Notes: generated by a model from the letters alone, not told the origin. 64,000 nucleotides of DNA from Diplonema japonicum (GCA_964019335.1 OZ025656.1:432001-496000); one strand, 5' to 3'; shown: positions 11,078 to 21,142, counted from the first letter of the stretch. Numbers and translations are program-made.

Positions 11078-12058
11078 ATGGAGGCCATCATGAAAAACAT
11101 GAGCAGGCTCGCCTTTGGCGTCAGCGGGTTGGGATTCGTGGCATCGCAGTGCACATTCGTAATATACCCCGGTGAGGCAGCGATTATCTATGACAGGCTG
11201 CAGGGTGTTCAGCATGACGTGAAGAAGGAGGGTTTCCACTTCAAGGTATTTATTAAAAATCTTTAAAAAAAAAAAAAAAAACATGTTTTTCCAGGTGCCG
11301 TACCTTCACTACCCTAAAGTTTACGACATCAAGCTGAGACCTGCGGTTATCGAGACAATGACGGGGACGAAGGATCTGCAGAAGGTGAACATCAAGCTTC
11401 GAGTGTTGTTCCAGCCCAACATCGAGAACCTCGGCCGGCTGTATGAAACCCTCGGTTTGGATTACAACGAGAGGGTGCTTCCTTCCATTGGTATAAAAAA
11501 TTGGGGGAAGATAGGGGGAAACAAAAAAAAAAAAAAAAAAGAAAAACCACAGCAAATGAAATCATGAAGGCTGTTGTCGCAGGGTACAACGCTGAGGAGC
11601 TGGTCGTGAAGCGTGAGATGGTGTCGCAAGAGATCAAGAAGACGATCACAGCGAAAGCTTTCAACGATTTCAACATTGTGCTGAGAGATATTTCTCTTAT
11701 GGACATCAGTTTCGGGACGGAGTTCATGCAGGCTGTGGAGGCGAAGCAGGTCGCGCAACAGGAGGCTCAGAAATTCCAGTGGATCGTTCTGAGGAACGAA
11801 CAAGAAAAGCTCGCCGCCATCACCCGAGCTGAGGGTGAGGCCACTGCCGCCAAGATGATCTCCGATGCTGTTGACACTGCGGGTCCTGGGTTGGTATGTT
11901 TCCAATGACAATTTAAGGGGGGGAAGAAAAAAAAAAAAAAAAAGGTTGAGCTCCGTAAAATCGAAGCCGCAAAGGAAATCGCGCAAAATCTCGCCAATTC
12001 TAACAATGTTCAGTACATCCCCGCCAACAACAATGTCATGATGGGGGTCAGGGCGTGA
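11078..12058 (+). CDS. PHB2: Prohibitin (PHB2-like)
   Basis: Four exons: 11078..11245, 11295..11490, 11553..11893 and 11945..12058, 272 aa. Family blocks are clear: YPGEAAIIYDRLQGV, TGTKDLQKVNIKLRVLFQPN, GLDYNERVLPSI, then after splicing NEIMKAVVAGYNAEELV, the near-invariant VEAKQVAQQEAQ and RAEGEATAAKMI, and finally VELRKIEAAKEIAQ. Prohibitins form ring complexes of PHB1 and PHB2 in the mitochondrial inner membrane, scaffolding proteases and supporting cristae. The hydrophobic N-terminus (LAFGVSGLGFVASQC) is the expected anchor. 'LGLDY' and 'RVL' favour PHB2 over PHB1, but the subunit call is not firm. The PHB1 partner is not in the window. Confidence 0.9.
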
Positions 12059-12444
12059 AAAAGCAAAATATTTATTTAAAAAAAAAGAAATGGGCGTTGG
12101 TTTTAAAAAAAAGAAGAAGTGTTTGGAAAAGATGTGCTGGAAGAAGAAGGGGGGGGGGGGGGGGGGAGAAGAATACGCATGCGTGATCGCATGGAGCTAT
12201 TTTCTTTTTTGTATTTTTTTGGGGGGGGGAAGATTTTCAAAAAGAAAGGAGAGGGAGAAAGAAAGGAAAAGACGTCTTTCCTCCCCCTCTTTTTTTTCTT
12301 TCTTCCCCCCCACACTCTTTTTTACATTTTTATCTGGTAGTGTCATAACGATTTTTTTCTGTTTTATTTACCTCTATTTCCCCTCCTTCAAGCCCAACAT
12401 AAGAAAGAGGAGAAAAAAAAAAGAGGAAAAAAGAAAAAAACAAT
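12059..12444 (+). other. Intergenic spacer
   Basis: No gene seen. It has A, G (16 Gs at about 12150) and T/C runs, then a good pyrimidine tract (cctctatttcccctccttcaag) about 55 bases before the next ATG. Confidence 0.6.
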
Positions 12445-14463
12445 ATGGACCCATTTCTCTGTAGCTGTTTAGCAGGCAGCCTTACTGATGCCATAGAGTT
12501 TGTGGAAGAAACTGGGGTTAAAGAGAACCTAGTAAAACAAGACGAGAAAGGCAGGAATGGGTTCTGGCTGGCAGCGTCGATGGGGAACTATGAGGTATTG
12601 AAGTATTTGGTGGAACAAGGCGAGAGGGCGGGCATGCCTGGAAGCAAAGGCTACAACAAGAAGGACAAGTGCAAGATGACGCCGCTGCATGGAGCAGTGT
12701 GCAGCTTATGCTCTCTAAGGTCTCGTACAGTGGACACTGAAGCAGTCCTTGACGAAGTAATACGGGGGAAGCTTTCTCAGCTTTACGCAGACGAGTTCGA
12801 CGTGATAGAAGAACCGTTCTTGGCAAGCATCGAGCTGCTGCTTTACTGCATCCAAAAACGAGATACACCTGCCTCCCTTGCCCAGCACACCTCCAGCCTC
12901 GACAGTCTCAACGTCATCAGTGTAGCAGCACGCCACGGCCATCTCCGCTGTCTTCACATGCTGCTCTTCTCCCAACTCCCTCTCCACAGCAAGGTCTACC
13001 TCAAAAGGCATCGGATTGACGGGGTGGTCACTGCTCTCTGCCCGCCTCCTGGAGCTCTGTGTGGGTGGCCTGGCGAAGCTGTCATTAGTTTTATAAAAGA
13101 GGGTGGTGAGTGTACTGAGCGTGTTGACCTTCTTGCTATGGATGTGCTGCCCCTCGATGGCTTCCTTGACATCCATGGCAGGAGAAATGCACTCTGGCAA
13201 GCCGCAGCCTCGGGACACACCGATGTAGTGCGGGCCCTCCTCCTCGCAGGGAGCAGCGTGCTGGGCGATCCTCCAGACCACTCGCCCCTCTTCGTGGCGT
13301 GCGACAATGGCCACGCCGACACAGCGCTTCTCATCCACGACAATGGCGGCTTGCTGAACTTAGTCGACAAGCAGCACCTTCCACTCCTCCTAGAAGACGC
13401 GCCCTGCGCCATCGCAGACATCCTCACTCCCACTGCGCAGAAACACCGAATAGAAATCTCTACAGCAGCGCACTCAAGGGTCAAAAGGGTAATCCGAGCA
13501 CTCTCCGAACGCCACAACACACCCCGCCACGTGGTGTCGTCCTGCATCTGGGGACCTTGGGAGAGGTGTGTGGACAGCGTGCAAGCGTTGTACTGCGTGT
13601 TGGCTGCTGATGAAAAGAAGGATCACATGAAAGCGATACACGAGGTGCTTGGAAAGGATGTGTCAAAGAGGGACCTGGAGGTGTTGTTTCCCGACAACTG
13701 CTTCCCTTTGGAGCAAGAGGACTGGGCGGCCATTACACAGCTCGTGCTGACAATACTGTTTGAGGACATGTCGTGCAGGGACGCGTTGGTGGTCTTCGGT
13801 GACGTGGCGGCGTGGGAAAAGTTCGGAGAGAAGGTGCTGCCGAAAATGGTGAAGCACGCAGTGCTGCTGAGCGTGCGGAAATGCACTTCTGTGGAAAAGC
13901 CTGCTGTAGAGGTCTATGATCCTACGAACCGAAGCTTTGCACCGTCACGGGGGCACCAGGTGCTGGTGATGTCGGCTTGTTTGTTCGCCATCTCTGCTCT
14001 GACGATAGTACGGTGCTGCGACAGTGTGCGTGAGGTGGGCGACGAAGTTATCGTGCTGCGTGCTGTGCCGCTCGCCGAGCACATCCCTGTGGGCACGAGG
14101 GGCACCGTGAGCAGCATCGTGCAGCTGGAGAAGAAGCTAGAAGCAGGAGTTGTCTTTGCGGACCCTGAGTATGCTTCCTACTTCTATCCCTCTGACAATC
14201 TGAAGCTCATACAACGCGAGGCATGGAAGAGCAGACCGCAGCAGGTAGAGAGCATCTTGCGCGCGCCCTCCCTCATCCCCTCCCTTCCGAGTGGCCACCT
14301 TACATCCTATGTACTTGCGTTATCCGCTGCTGTTCTTGGTACCCCTACGTACGCACAAATCATTGAACGCGTTGCGTCCCTCCCTTGTGCTCGCCCGCCT
14401 GCGCCACCCTCATCCCCCTTGCACCACAAAGAGCAACCATGCCCCTGCTGCGTCCTGCAGTGA
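12445..14463 (+). CDS. Ankyrin-repeat protein with SH3-like segment
   Basis: An intron-free 672-aa gene opening just behind an A-rich leader. Ankyrin units are visible at about residues 36-60 (GFWLAASMGNYEVLKYLVEQ), 155-175 (VISVAARHGHLRCLHMLL), 247-270 (NALWQAAASGHTDVVRALL) and 275-300 (LFVACDNGHADTALLIHDNG). The middle is helical. Near residues 520-590 a hydrophobic stretch (VLVMSACLFAISALTIV) precedes a small beta domain (VGDEVIVLRAVPL, PVGTRGTVSSIV) resembling SH3/KOW-like barrels of the Mind-bomb type. The tail is Pro- and Cys-rich (CPCCVLQ), a possible lipidation site. Probably a protein-interaction scaffold; partner unknown. Confidence 0.75.
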   Translation: MDPFLCSCLAGSLTDAIEFVEETGVKENLVKQDEKGRNGFWLAASMGNYEVLKYLVEQGERAGMPGSKGYNKKDKCKMTPLHGAVCSLCSLRSRTVDTEAVLDEVIRGKLSQLYADEFDVIEEPFLASIELLLYCIQKRDTPASLAQHTSSLDSLNVISVAARHGHLRCLHMLLFSQLPLHSKVYLKRHRIDGVVTALCPPPGALCGWPGEAVISFIKEGGECTERVDLLAMDVLPLDGFLDIHGRRNALWQAAASGHTDVVRALLLAGSSVLGDPPDHSPLFVACDNGHADTALLIHDNGGLLNLVDKQHLPLLLEDAPCAIADILTPTAQKHRIEISTAAHSRVKRVIRALSERHNTPRHVVSSCIWGPWERCVDSVQALYCVLAADEKKDHMKAIHEVLGKDVSKRDLEVLFPDNCFPLEQEDWAAITQLVLTILFEDMSCRDALVVFGDVAAWEKFGEKVLPKMVKHAVLLSVRKCTSVEKPAVEVYDPTNRSFAPSRGHQVLVMSACLFAISALTIVRCCDSVREVGDEVIVLRAVPLAEHIPVGTRGTVSSIVQLEKKLEAGVVFADPEYASYFYPSDNLKLIQREAWKSRPQQVESILRAPSLIPSLPSGHLTSYVLALSAAVLGTPTYAQIIERVASLPCARPPAPPSSPLHHKEQPCPCCVLQ

Positions 14464-14601
14464 TTGTGACTTCCGTCACATGACATGAAAGCAGAAGAAG
14501 CAGAAGGAAAAACACACGCACGAGAATTCTAGTATTACCACTACCACGTTGCCAGCAACCCCATCAGTGTTTACGTTTTTAAAAAAAAAAAAGAATATAA
14601 A

Positions 14602-14954
14602 ATGTCCGGTGTCGCTGATGGTGTCATGTGCCCCCACTGCAAGTCCTTCCAGTACTACTACTGCACGAACTGCCCTGGTAACAAGGTGTGTGTTCTTTTT
14701 TGCTTTTTTTTTCTTTCTTTTATTTTCTTTCTAAGAGAAATGAACAATGACAGGTTGCCTACTGCGCTGCGCACAACACGCAGGCGAAGAACAAGCACCC
14801 TCTTCACGTGAAGGTCTTCGAGGGTACCTCGCAGAAGTGTGTGAAGTGCAACAACAACTACTGCATTAAACCTGCAAGCTGTGCCCAGGTTCAGGAGTTT
14901 GAGAAGAAACAGGCCACACTCTACCAGGGCCGCATGGACGAGGGTACCCGTTAG
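14602..14954 (+). CDS. Cys-rich zinc-ribbon-like protein, copy 1
   Basis: Exons 14602..14685 and 14754..14954, 94 aa. Potential metal ligands: CPHC (C10, C13), CTNC (C21, C24), YCAAH (C32, H35), H43/H46, CVKC (C57, C60), C65 and C71, enough for two or three zinc sites. The protein is small, basic and lacks a signal peptide, so a cytosolic or nuclear role is likely. No named family recognised. It is the first of five head-to-tail copies with almost identical exons. The intron is T-rich and ends in the conserved caatgacag. Repeated copies suggest strong expression. Confidence 0.85.
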
Positions 14955-15198
14955 GTTGCTGTTGGACGATCGTGTTCCTACTGCACAGCTTTGTTTCTTT
15001 CCGTTCACCCCTGAAGAAGAAATCATTCTTTGCTCACTGACGTTAACCTTTTTCCCTTTCCCTCCCTACTTCCTTTTCTTTTTGATTTCTTTTTCCCCTC
15101 CGTAATTGGTGAGGCTGGTTATGTTTTTATCTTTTGTTCAGAAAGCTCTAAGATCACCACAGCTCCTAAAAGCCTTTTAAAAAAAAAAAACTATAAAA

Positions 15199-15529
15199 AT
15201 GTCCGGTGTCGCTGATGGTGTCATGTGCCCCCACTGCAAGTCCTTCCAGTACTACTACTGCACGAACTGCCCCGGTAACAAGGTATGTGTTTTTTTTTTT
15301 TTTGTTTTTGTTTTTGAAGCAATGACAGGTTGCCTACTGCGCTGCGCACAACACGCAGGCGAAGAACAAGCACCCTCTTCACGTGAAGGTCTTCGAGGGT
15401 ACCTCGCAGAAGTGTGTGAAGTGCAACAACAACTACTGCATTAAACCCGCAAGCTGTGCCCAGGTTCAGGAGTTTGAGAAGAAACAGGCCACACTCTACC
15501 AGGGCCGCATGGACGAGGGTACCCGTTAG
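15199..15529 (+). CDS. Cys-rich zinc-ribbon-like protein, copy 2
   Basis: Exons 15199..15282 and 15329..15529, the same 94-aa product as copy 1. The intron is shorter (46 nt) and unrelated in sequence, except for the gtatgt donor and the caatgacag acceptor. The leader ccttttaaaaaaaaaaaactataaaaATG is shared almost exactly with copy 5, so these two have the closest 5' flanks. Confidence 0.85.
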
Positions 15530-15733
15530 GTCCAACCAAATTATAAGACCCCCTTTTTTTTTTCTTCTCCCTTATCTCTCTCTCCCTTATATTTTACTTA
15601 CAACCCCTCCTCTTTCAGGTGCGGCGAAAAAATAAGAGAAAAAAGCAACCAATTACTTTTTTTTTATATCTTATAAACCCTGTTTGTCTATATATTTTCC
15701 AGTTATATTTAAATAAATAAAAAAAAAACTAAA

Positions 15734-16084
15734 ATGTCCGGTGTCGCTGATGGTGTCATGTGCCCCCACTGCAAGTCCTTCCAGTACTACTACTGCACGA
15801 ACTGCCCTGGTAACAAGGTGTGTTCTTTTTTGCTTTTTTTTTTCTTCCTTTTTTTTTCTTTCTAAGAGAATGAATAATGACAGGTTGCCTACTGCGCTGC
15901 GCACAACACGCAGGCGAAGAACAAGCACCCTCTTCACGTGAAGGTCTTCGAGGGTACCTCTCAGAAGTGTGTGAAGTGCAACAACAACTACTGCATTAAA
16001 CCTGCAAGCTGTGCCCAGGTTCAGGAGTTTGAGAAGAAGCAGGCCACACTCTACCAGGGCCGCATGGACGAGGGTACCCGTTAG
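15734..16084 (+). CDS. Cys-rich zinc-ribbon-like protein, copy 3
   Basis: Exons 15734..15817 and 15884..16084, 94 aa and identical in all metal-ligand positions. Its intron resembles that of copy 1, including tttctaagagaa before the aatgacag acceptor, so copies 1 and 3 are the closest pair for the intron. The leader is aaaaaaaaaactaaaATG. Confidence 0.85.
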
Positions 16085-16292
16085 GCAATAAGCAAAGGGT
16101 CCCTGAAGCAAACGATGCAACTTCCTCTCTCTGCATGTAGCGAGCAGGCAAGATGCCTGATCTCCGTGGGCAACAGACCTTTCACTAGGCAGTGTCATGC
16201 TAAATAAATAAATATTTACCTGCAGCTAAACCTGTTCCCACTTACTCAGCAACCTCTTCTTGTCTTCAAACCCCTTCAAAAAAAAAACTAAA

Positions 16293-16621
16293 ATGTCCGG
16301 TGTCGCTGATGGTGTCATGTGCCCCCACTGCAAGTCCTTCCAGTACTACTACTGCACGAACTGCCCTGGTAACAAGGTGTGTGAAAATGAAATATCCACT
16401 AAATATGTGAACAATGACAGGTTGCCTACTGCGCTGCGCACAACACGCAGGCGAAGAACAAGCACCCTCTTCACGTGAAGGTCTTCGAGGGTACCTCGCA
16501 GAAGTGTGTGAAGTGCGGCAACAACTACTGCATTAAACCCGCAAGCTGTGCCCAGGTTCAGGAGTTTGAGAAGAAGCAGTCCACACTCTACCAGGGCCGC
16601 ATGGACGAGGGTACCCGTTAG
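16293..16621 (+). CDS. Cys-rich zinc-ribbon-like protein, copy 4
   Basis: Exons 16293..16376 and 16421..16621. The 44-nt intron lacks the T-run of the other copies. The product differs by Gly at position 61 (CVKCGNNYC) and by KKQS instead of KKQA near the C-terminus; copy 5 shares both changes. Confidence 0.85.
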
Positions 16622-17066
16622 GTTGCTGAACTTGTCTGCATCAGAAAAGAAAGAAAAAAAAAATGATTGATGAAAACAAAAAAAAAATTAAAAATTACAT
16701 TTCCTTTTTTTTACTCCGGTTTCGCTACCCCCTCCCCCCCCCCCCCCCCCCCTGATTGATTGAGATTGGTTTAGCTGTTGCAGTGTTTATGAAGGGCTGA
16801 TTAGCCCGTTCAACCGCCTGTCTTCACTGCTAAAAAGCTTTCCATTGGGTTTTAATTATAGCTTTTTTTTTGCGGTGGATTTTTTTTTTTATTCCTCTCT
16901 TGCGCAGGCTCACACGGGTTGGGTGGGCTTTGCAATCCGTTCGGAATTACCTTTCCAAGACGCTTTTTTTTTTATTCTCTTTTCTTTTATTTTTTTTTCT
17001 TACTTTCTTCTCACCAATGTACACAGCATTTGTCTTTAAAACCTTTTAAAAAAAAAAACTATAAAA
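16622..17066 (+). other. Spacer between array copies 4 and 5
   Basis: No gene seen. It has a 19-base C run near 16733 and several T runs. The bases just before copy 5 (accttttaaaaaaaaaaaactataaaa) match the leader of copy 2. Confidence 0.6.
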
Positions 17067-17390
17067 ATGTCCGGTGTCGCTGATGGTGTCATGTGCCCCC
17101 ACTGCAAGTCCTTCCAGTACTACTACTGCACGAACTGCCCCGGTAACAAGGTGTGTTCTTTTTTTTTTTTCTTTTTAAAGCAATGACAGGTTGCCTACTG
17201 CGCTGCGCACAACACGCAGGCGAAGAACAAGCACCCTCTTCACGTGAAGGTCTTCGAGGGTACCTCGCAGAAGTGTGTGAAGTGCGGCAACAACTACTGC
17301 ATTAAACCTGCAAGCTGTGCCCAGGTTCAGGAGCACGAAAAGAAGCAGTCCACACTCTACCAGGGCCGCATGGACGAGGGTACCCGTTAG
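17067..17390 (+). CDS. Cys-rich zinc-ribbon-like protein, copy 5
   Basis: Exons 17067..17150 and 17190..17390. The intron is 39 nt, the shortest in the array. The product carries the Gly61 and KKQS variants of copy 4 and has EHEKK where the other copies have EFEKK. It is the last copy before the low-complexity spacer and the assembly gap. Confidence 0.85.
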
Positions 17391-17860
17391 GTTACTGTTG
17401 TGACAGTGAAGGAGATGCCATAAGGCGTCTTTGTTGCGACGGGAAAGAAAAAAAAAAAAAAGATGTAAAACGAAAAACAAGAGGAGCGGTTGGCGTGACA
17501 ACAAGGAATGAAGGAAACGGAGGGCGAAGAAAAAAGTGTATTTTTTATTTGCCCCACCCCGTTCTGTCATCCTCCACACTTGTGCAGAAAAACCCCGCCA
17601 AAAATACCCCCCCCGTTTTGTTTTGTTTATGACTTCCGGTTCATTTATCTATTACCCCCACCACCCATTCCTTTTTTTTTAAAAAAAGTTATTGCTCTCC
17701 CTTTTTTATTTTATTTTTTTACCCCAAGGTTCCATTTTCTTTTATTATTACCCCCACCCACCCACCCGTTTCCCCTTCCGTAAAGGTAAAGGCGTTTTTT
17801 TATTGAAAAAAAAAAAATTTTTTTTTGTGACCACACCGGTGTTTTTTATATATTATTCTC
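17391..17860 (+). other. Low-complexity spacer before gap
   Basis: No gene seen. It is rich in C/T and A runs (ccccaccacccattcc, cccacccacccacccg). It ends at the run of N. Confidence 0.6.
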
Positions 17861-18060
17861 NNNNNNNNNNNNNNNNNNNNNNNNNNNNNNNNNNNNNNNN
17901 NNNNNNNNNNNNNNNNNNNNNNNNNNNNNNNNNNNNNNNNNNNNNNNNNNNNNNNNNNNNNNNNNNNNNNNNNNNNNNNNNNNNNNNNNNNNNNNNNNNN
18001 NNNNNNNNNNNNNNNNNNNNNNNNNNNNNNNNNNNNNNNNNNNNNNNNNNNNNNNNNNNN
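17861..18060. other. Assembly gap (200 N)
   Basis: A round-number run of N. Its right side abuts the left inverted repeat of a transposon, whose far end probably begins with a C run, so the gap likely reflects a repeat or homopolymer assembly problem. Confidence 0.95.
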
Positions 18061-18236
18061 CCCAAAAATGAGGCCAATTGACACTTTCAATATTTCTCTA
18101 AGTACTTTTTCCCAAAGAAAAAAAATTCTACAACTTTCCCGGCCCAGGTTAGGAAAGAAAACACCCCAGAAAATGGGAAAGTGAGTGTTACTAGTACCCA
18201 GAAAATTCAGTCCTAGGGGCAAAAATGGGTTTTTTC
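18061..18236 (+). repeat. Left terminal inverted repeat
   Basis: Pairs with 19436..19604 in inverse orientation with scattered mismatches and small indels. The outermost 26 bases (ccaaaaatgaggcc...actttc) match nearly perfectly. Confidence 0.8.
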
Positions 18237-18239
18237 ACT

Positions 18240-19330
18240 TTGCACAAATTTAGTAAAAGAGGAGTGACAAAAATGGATGCTTTTAAACTTGCTGTTGAGA
18301 AGCTAGGGGTAAAAAAAAATGGTATTCGGACCGAGAAAGGGTAAATGGGAACACCACGGCGATCAGGACACTCGCCACAGAGGTTTTTGAGAAGCTCAGT
18401 GGCAACGACTGTGCTGCACTAGTTTGTGGCGTAGTGTGTAAAAGGGAACTTCTAGCGGCACTTCTGCTATCATTTTCTGGTTGATTTAGTAGCCAACAAG
18501 ACACCACACGGCGCCAATTGGTCAGAGGCATGAGGCTTGACCACATCACACATGATGAAATAAGGGCAGCTGGCCTTACTGTTGGAAAAGTCTTGTTCCA
18601 CAGTAGCATGGGCACAGAAAAAAATAAAGAAAAAAATGGAGTGGATACTCTGGACTGACGGTGGGCGTCACTTTCGTGCAAAGGAATTTTGCTACTTTGT
18701 TCTTTTTGGTCTTCGTTATGTATATCCCGATCGGACGTTTTCCCTGTGGTTTCTGGGGGAGAAACACGGCAAAAACAACAGGGACAGCCACTTTGGTGTG
18801 CTCTCTCGTGTTTGGTTTTGGGTGCCTCGTTCCACAACAATTAAAACTGTGGAACAAATAGCTAACATCACCAATACGATACGGTGCGCCGTGCATGTAG
18901 TTACTGATGTCTTTGGCCCGTACAAAAAGAAAATTCTTGAGTTTCCGGATTTTACAGGTGCATATGAGCTCAGGAGCACACCGGAGGGTGTACTTGCTAC
19001 GTGTGCGTCCACGAGCTAGAAAGAACTAAAGTACATCATCAAAGAACTCGATGCAGACAGGGCAGAGAAAAGGCCCCCAGTCTATGAATCTTGTGATGAG
19101 TATGAGGACGTTCCTGATAGCCTTCCCGGACTTGAAAAACGAGAAAGAATAGTAACCAAATTACAAAAATACTAGACTTTGCGGGACACCCCATGACAAG
19201 CCCAAAGCACCAAGTACACCTACGAATGAGCCTCTTAAAACCCCCCAAAATGCGGTAGAAGGCCTAATAGTATGAAAAAGAAACGAGGTCGCCCACTCAG
19301 CAGCAGCACATCTCAGCCGCAGAAGACTAG
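18240..19330 (+). pseudogene. Degenerate transposase remnants
   Basis: One frame between about 18340 and 18485 reads an intact-looking helix-rich segment (FEKLSGNDCAALVCGVVC) before a stop. The frame at 18582..19019 contains WTDGGRHFRAKEF and GEKHGKNNRDSHFG, which resemble the catalytic D-x-G-x-HF and HGKS-x-D-x-HF blocks of DDE-type transposases found in protist elements. A third piece at about 19027-19170 reads KRPPVYESCDEYEDVPDS. Stops and frame changes separate the pieces. The superfamily is not determined. Some breaks could be introns, but the early stop followed by debris argues for decay. Confidence 0.6.
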
Positions 19331-19435
19331 GAAATGAAGGTTTCCACTTCCAACATCATTTCAGCCACCTTCTAGCAGTGAGTTCCGCTATTTCTTGCTA
19401 TTGAAAGCATACTCTCTGACTTTACCAAAACCACT

Positions 19436-19604
19436 AAAACCCGATTTTTACCCTAAGACTGAATTTTTCATAGGTCAAAATAGCACCCTTGAGCGATTTC
19501 TGACCCGGGTTCTTTCCTAATATGGGCCGGGAAATATGGAGAATTTTTTTTAAAGGGGGCGGCATGCCCGAAAGTGTCAATTGGCCTCATTTTGGGGGGG
19601 GGGG
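19436..19604 (-). repeat. Right terminal inverted repeat
   Basis: Reverse complement of the left repeat. It includes tgggccgggaaa and gaaagtgtcaattggcctc and ends in a G run next to the following gene's leader. Confidence 0.8.
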
Positions 19605-19693
19605 TTTTGAAATCGACCCATATATTGTACTTTCCACAGCCTCTCAATACTCAAGACACAGGTTTAATAGGGAAAGAAAAGATAATAGCGAAT

Positions 19694-21142
19694 ATGCAGT
19701 CGCCAATGGCACCGTCGACCTGGTCCAACTCCGACCTGAAGGAGTGCATGTGCTGGAGCTCATTCTTGAACAACTGGTGTCAAGGCAAGTGGATGAACCA
19801 GTGTGACGACTACTGGCTCACCTACTCATCCTACGTCATCATCGCCCTGTTCGGGGCTGGGCTGATCCTTGTGGGGGCCATTGCCTACTACATCCTCAGG
19901 TGTCTTGTGTGCTGCTGCACTTGCTGCAAGGGGCTGACAGAGGGCGTATCGAATATTGTGCTGATGTCTTACCGAGTGGGGATCCTTCTGTGCTTCATCA
20001 CACTGGTGGTCACTGTCGGGGTGTCGAGCCACTACAGAGCTGACGATGTGCACGATGGGCTGCAGTCTGTGAACACCTCGTTCACTACACAGACAAACGC
20101 GCTCCGTGCTGTGACCTCGCTGTACATGAACACAACCTACGACCTCCTGGAGGAGGTGGGCTACCCCAATGGTTCCGTCCCCCCCACCATCACCACTGCC
20201 ATCACCACCGTGAACCACAACGTGGACCACTGGATGCACAATGTGAACACCGCTCAGGACGATGTGATGTCGCACCTGTGGCTCCTCGACATGTTCCTGT
20301 GGCCCTCCCTCATCACCACCGCCCTCCTCCTTGTCTTCAACATGCTGGGGTTCCACCGCATCGTCCCTGAGTTCATGATCTTCTTCGTCTTCGTCACGGC
20401 CCTCTCCGCCTTCTTCCTGCAGTTCACGGCTGGCTTCTTCCGGAAGGCCTCCGTCGACCTGTGCGATGACTACTTCCCAGTGGTGGGGTCGCTGATGGAG
20501 ATCATCGACAGCAAGATCGGCGGCTGCAACGAGGAGGGCAGGCTCGGAGGCATCATCACCAGCACTGTGTTCATCCAGGACAGCTACATCACCGAGTCGT
20601 GCAAGGCGGCCAACGTGTCTGTCGGGCTGCTGTGCTCGAAGTACTTCACGTGCGACACATGCGACACGTTGGACGGTGTGGCCAGTGTGCTTGCGAACGG
20701 ATCTGTTCTGACGGACGGGGCGAGCCTTGGGTGTGTGGGGTGCAGCATCTCGCAGTGTGCCGAGAAGTGCACCGACAGTGAGGCGAAGACCCTCTCCTCT
20801 GAGGCTGTTCAGAAGGATTCCCATGTGAGGGGGGGACTGGCAACCCTGAAGAAGGAGGTGTACCCTGTGGCGGACTGCTCGTACTTTAAAAACATGCTTA
20901 CTGCGGTGAAGCCCTCGATCTGCGGGGACTTTGAACCCTCAACAGAAGACTACTTCAACACTGTGGGTGTGGCTGGGGTGTTTGTGATGTTTGTCTTCAT
21001 CCTTGCGACCCTTGGCAACGTCATGTTCCTGAAGGAGGACGTGCCGGCTGTGAATGAGGTACAAGTGGTGGAGGCCGCTGTACCTGCAGAATACTACCCT
21101 GTTACCCTTACGAAGACCCTCCCTAACGACGAAACTATTTAA
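19694..21142 (+). CDS. Five-pass membrane protein, paralogue A
   Basis: Intron-free, 482 aa, from the ATG at 19694; the upstream extension of the frame runs into transposon sequence. About five hydrophobic segments: residues 46-70 (IIALFGAGLILVGAIAYYIL), 92-110, 205-222, 228-248 (IFFVFVTALSAFFLQF) and 440-458 (VFVMFVFILATLGN). A Cys cluster (CCCTCC) follows the first one. Two large loops carry N-glycosylation sequons, and the second is Cys-rich (CDTCDTLDG, CVGC, CAEKC). Five passes with two big loops recall prominin and Tweety proteins; similarity in sequence is not evident, so this is only a topology comparison. The tail ends LPNDETI, a class I PDZ-ligand-like C-terminus. Confidence 0.78.
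   Translation: MQSPMAPSTWSNSDLKECMCWSSFLNNWCQGKWMNQCDDYWLTYSSYVIIALFGAGLILVGAIAYYILRCLVCCCTCCKGLTEGVSNIVLMSYRVGILLCFITLVVTVGVSSHYRADDVHDGLQSVNTSFTTQTNALRAVTSLYMNTTYDLLEEVGYPNGSVPPTITTAITTVNHNVDHWMHNVNTAQDDVMSHLWLLDMFLWPSLITTALLLVFNMLGFHRIVPEFMIFFVFVTALSAFFLQFTAGFFRKASVDLCDDYFPVVGSLMEIIDSKIGGCNEEGRLGGIITSTVFIQDSYITESCKAANVSVGLLCSKYFTCDTCDTLDGVASVLANGSVLTDGASLGCVGCSISQCAEKCTDSEAKTLSSEAVQKDSHVRGGLATLKKEVYPVADCSYFKNMLTAVKPSICGDFEPSTEDYFNTVGVAGVFVMFVFILATLGNVMFLKEDVPAVNEVQVVEAAVPAEYYPVTLTKTLPNDETI

Larger units (their letters stand above)
18061..19604 (+). mobile_element. Decayed DNA transposon with long terminal inverted repeats
   Basis: The sequence right of the gap (aatgaggccaattgacactt...) recurs as its reverse complement at 19574-19595. 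Going inward, further blocks pair: tttcccggccca with tgggccgggaaa, taggaaagaa with ttctttccta, and a block near 18211 with one near 19442. That gives inverted repeats of roughly 170 bp. The interior has coding-like debris of a transposase in several frames with stops, so the copy is dead. The right end finishes in an 11-base G run; the left end lies in or at the gap, so a target-site duplication cannot be read. It sits between the zinc-ribbon array and the membrane-protein pair. Confidence 0.8.

Noticed and set aside
18283..18840. 185-aa minus-strand ORF in the transposon
   Set aside because: Opposite strand to the DDE-like motifs, no transposase features, probably a shadow.
19826..20824. 332-aa open frame on the minus strand inside paralogue A (and 22570..23445 in paralogue B)
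   Set aside because: Shadow of a strongly biased coding frame; His/Val/Glu-rich composition, no domain, and it is preserved only because the two genes are copies.
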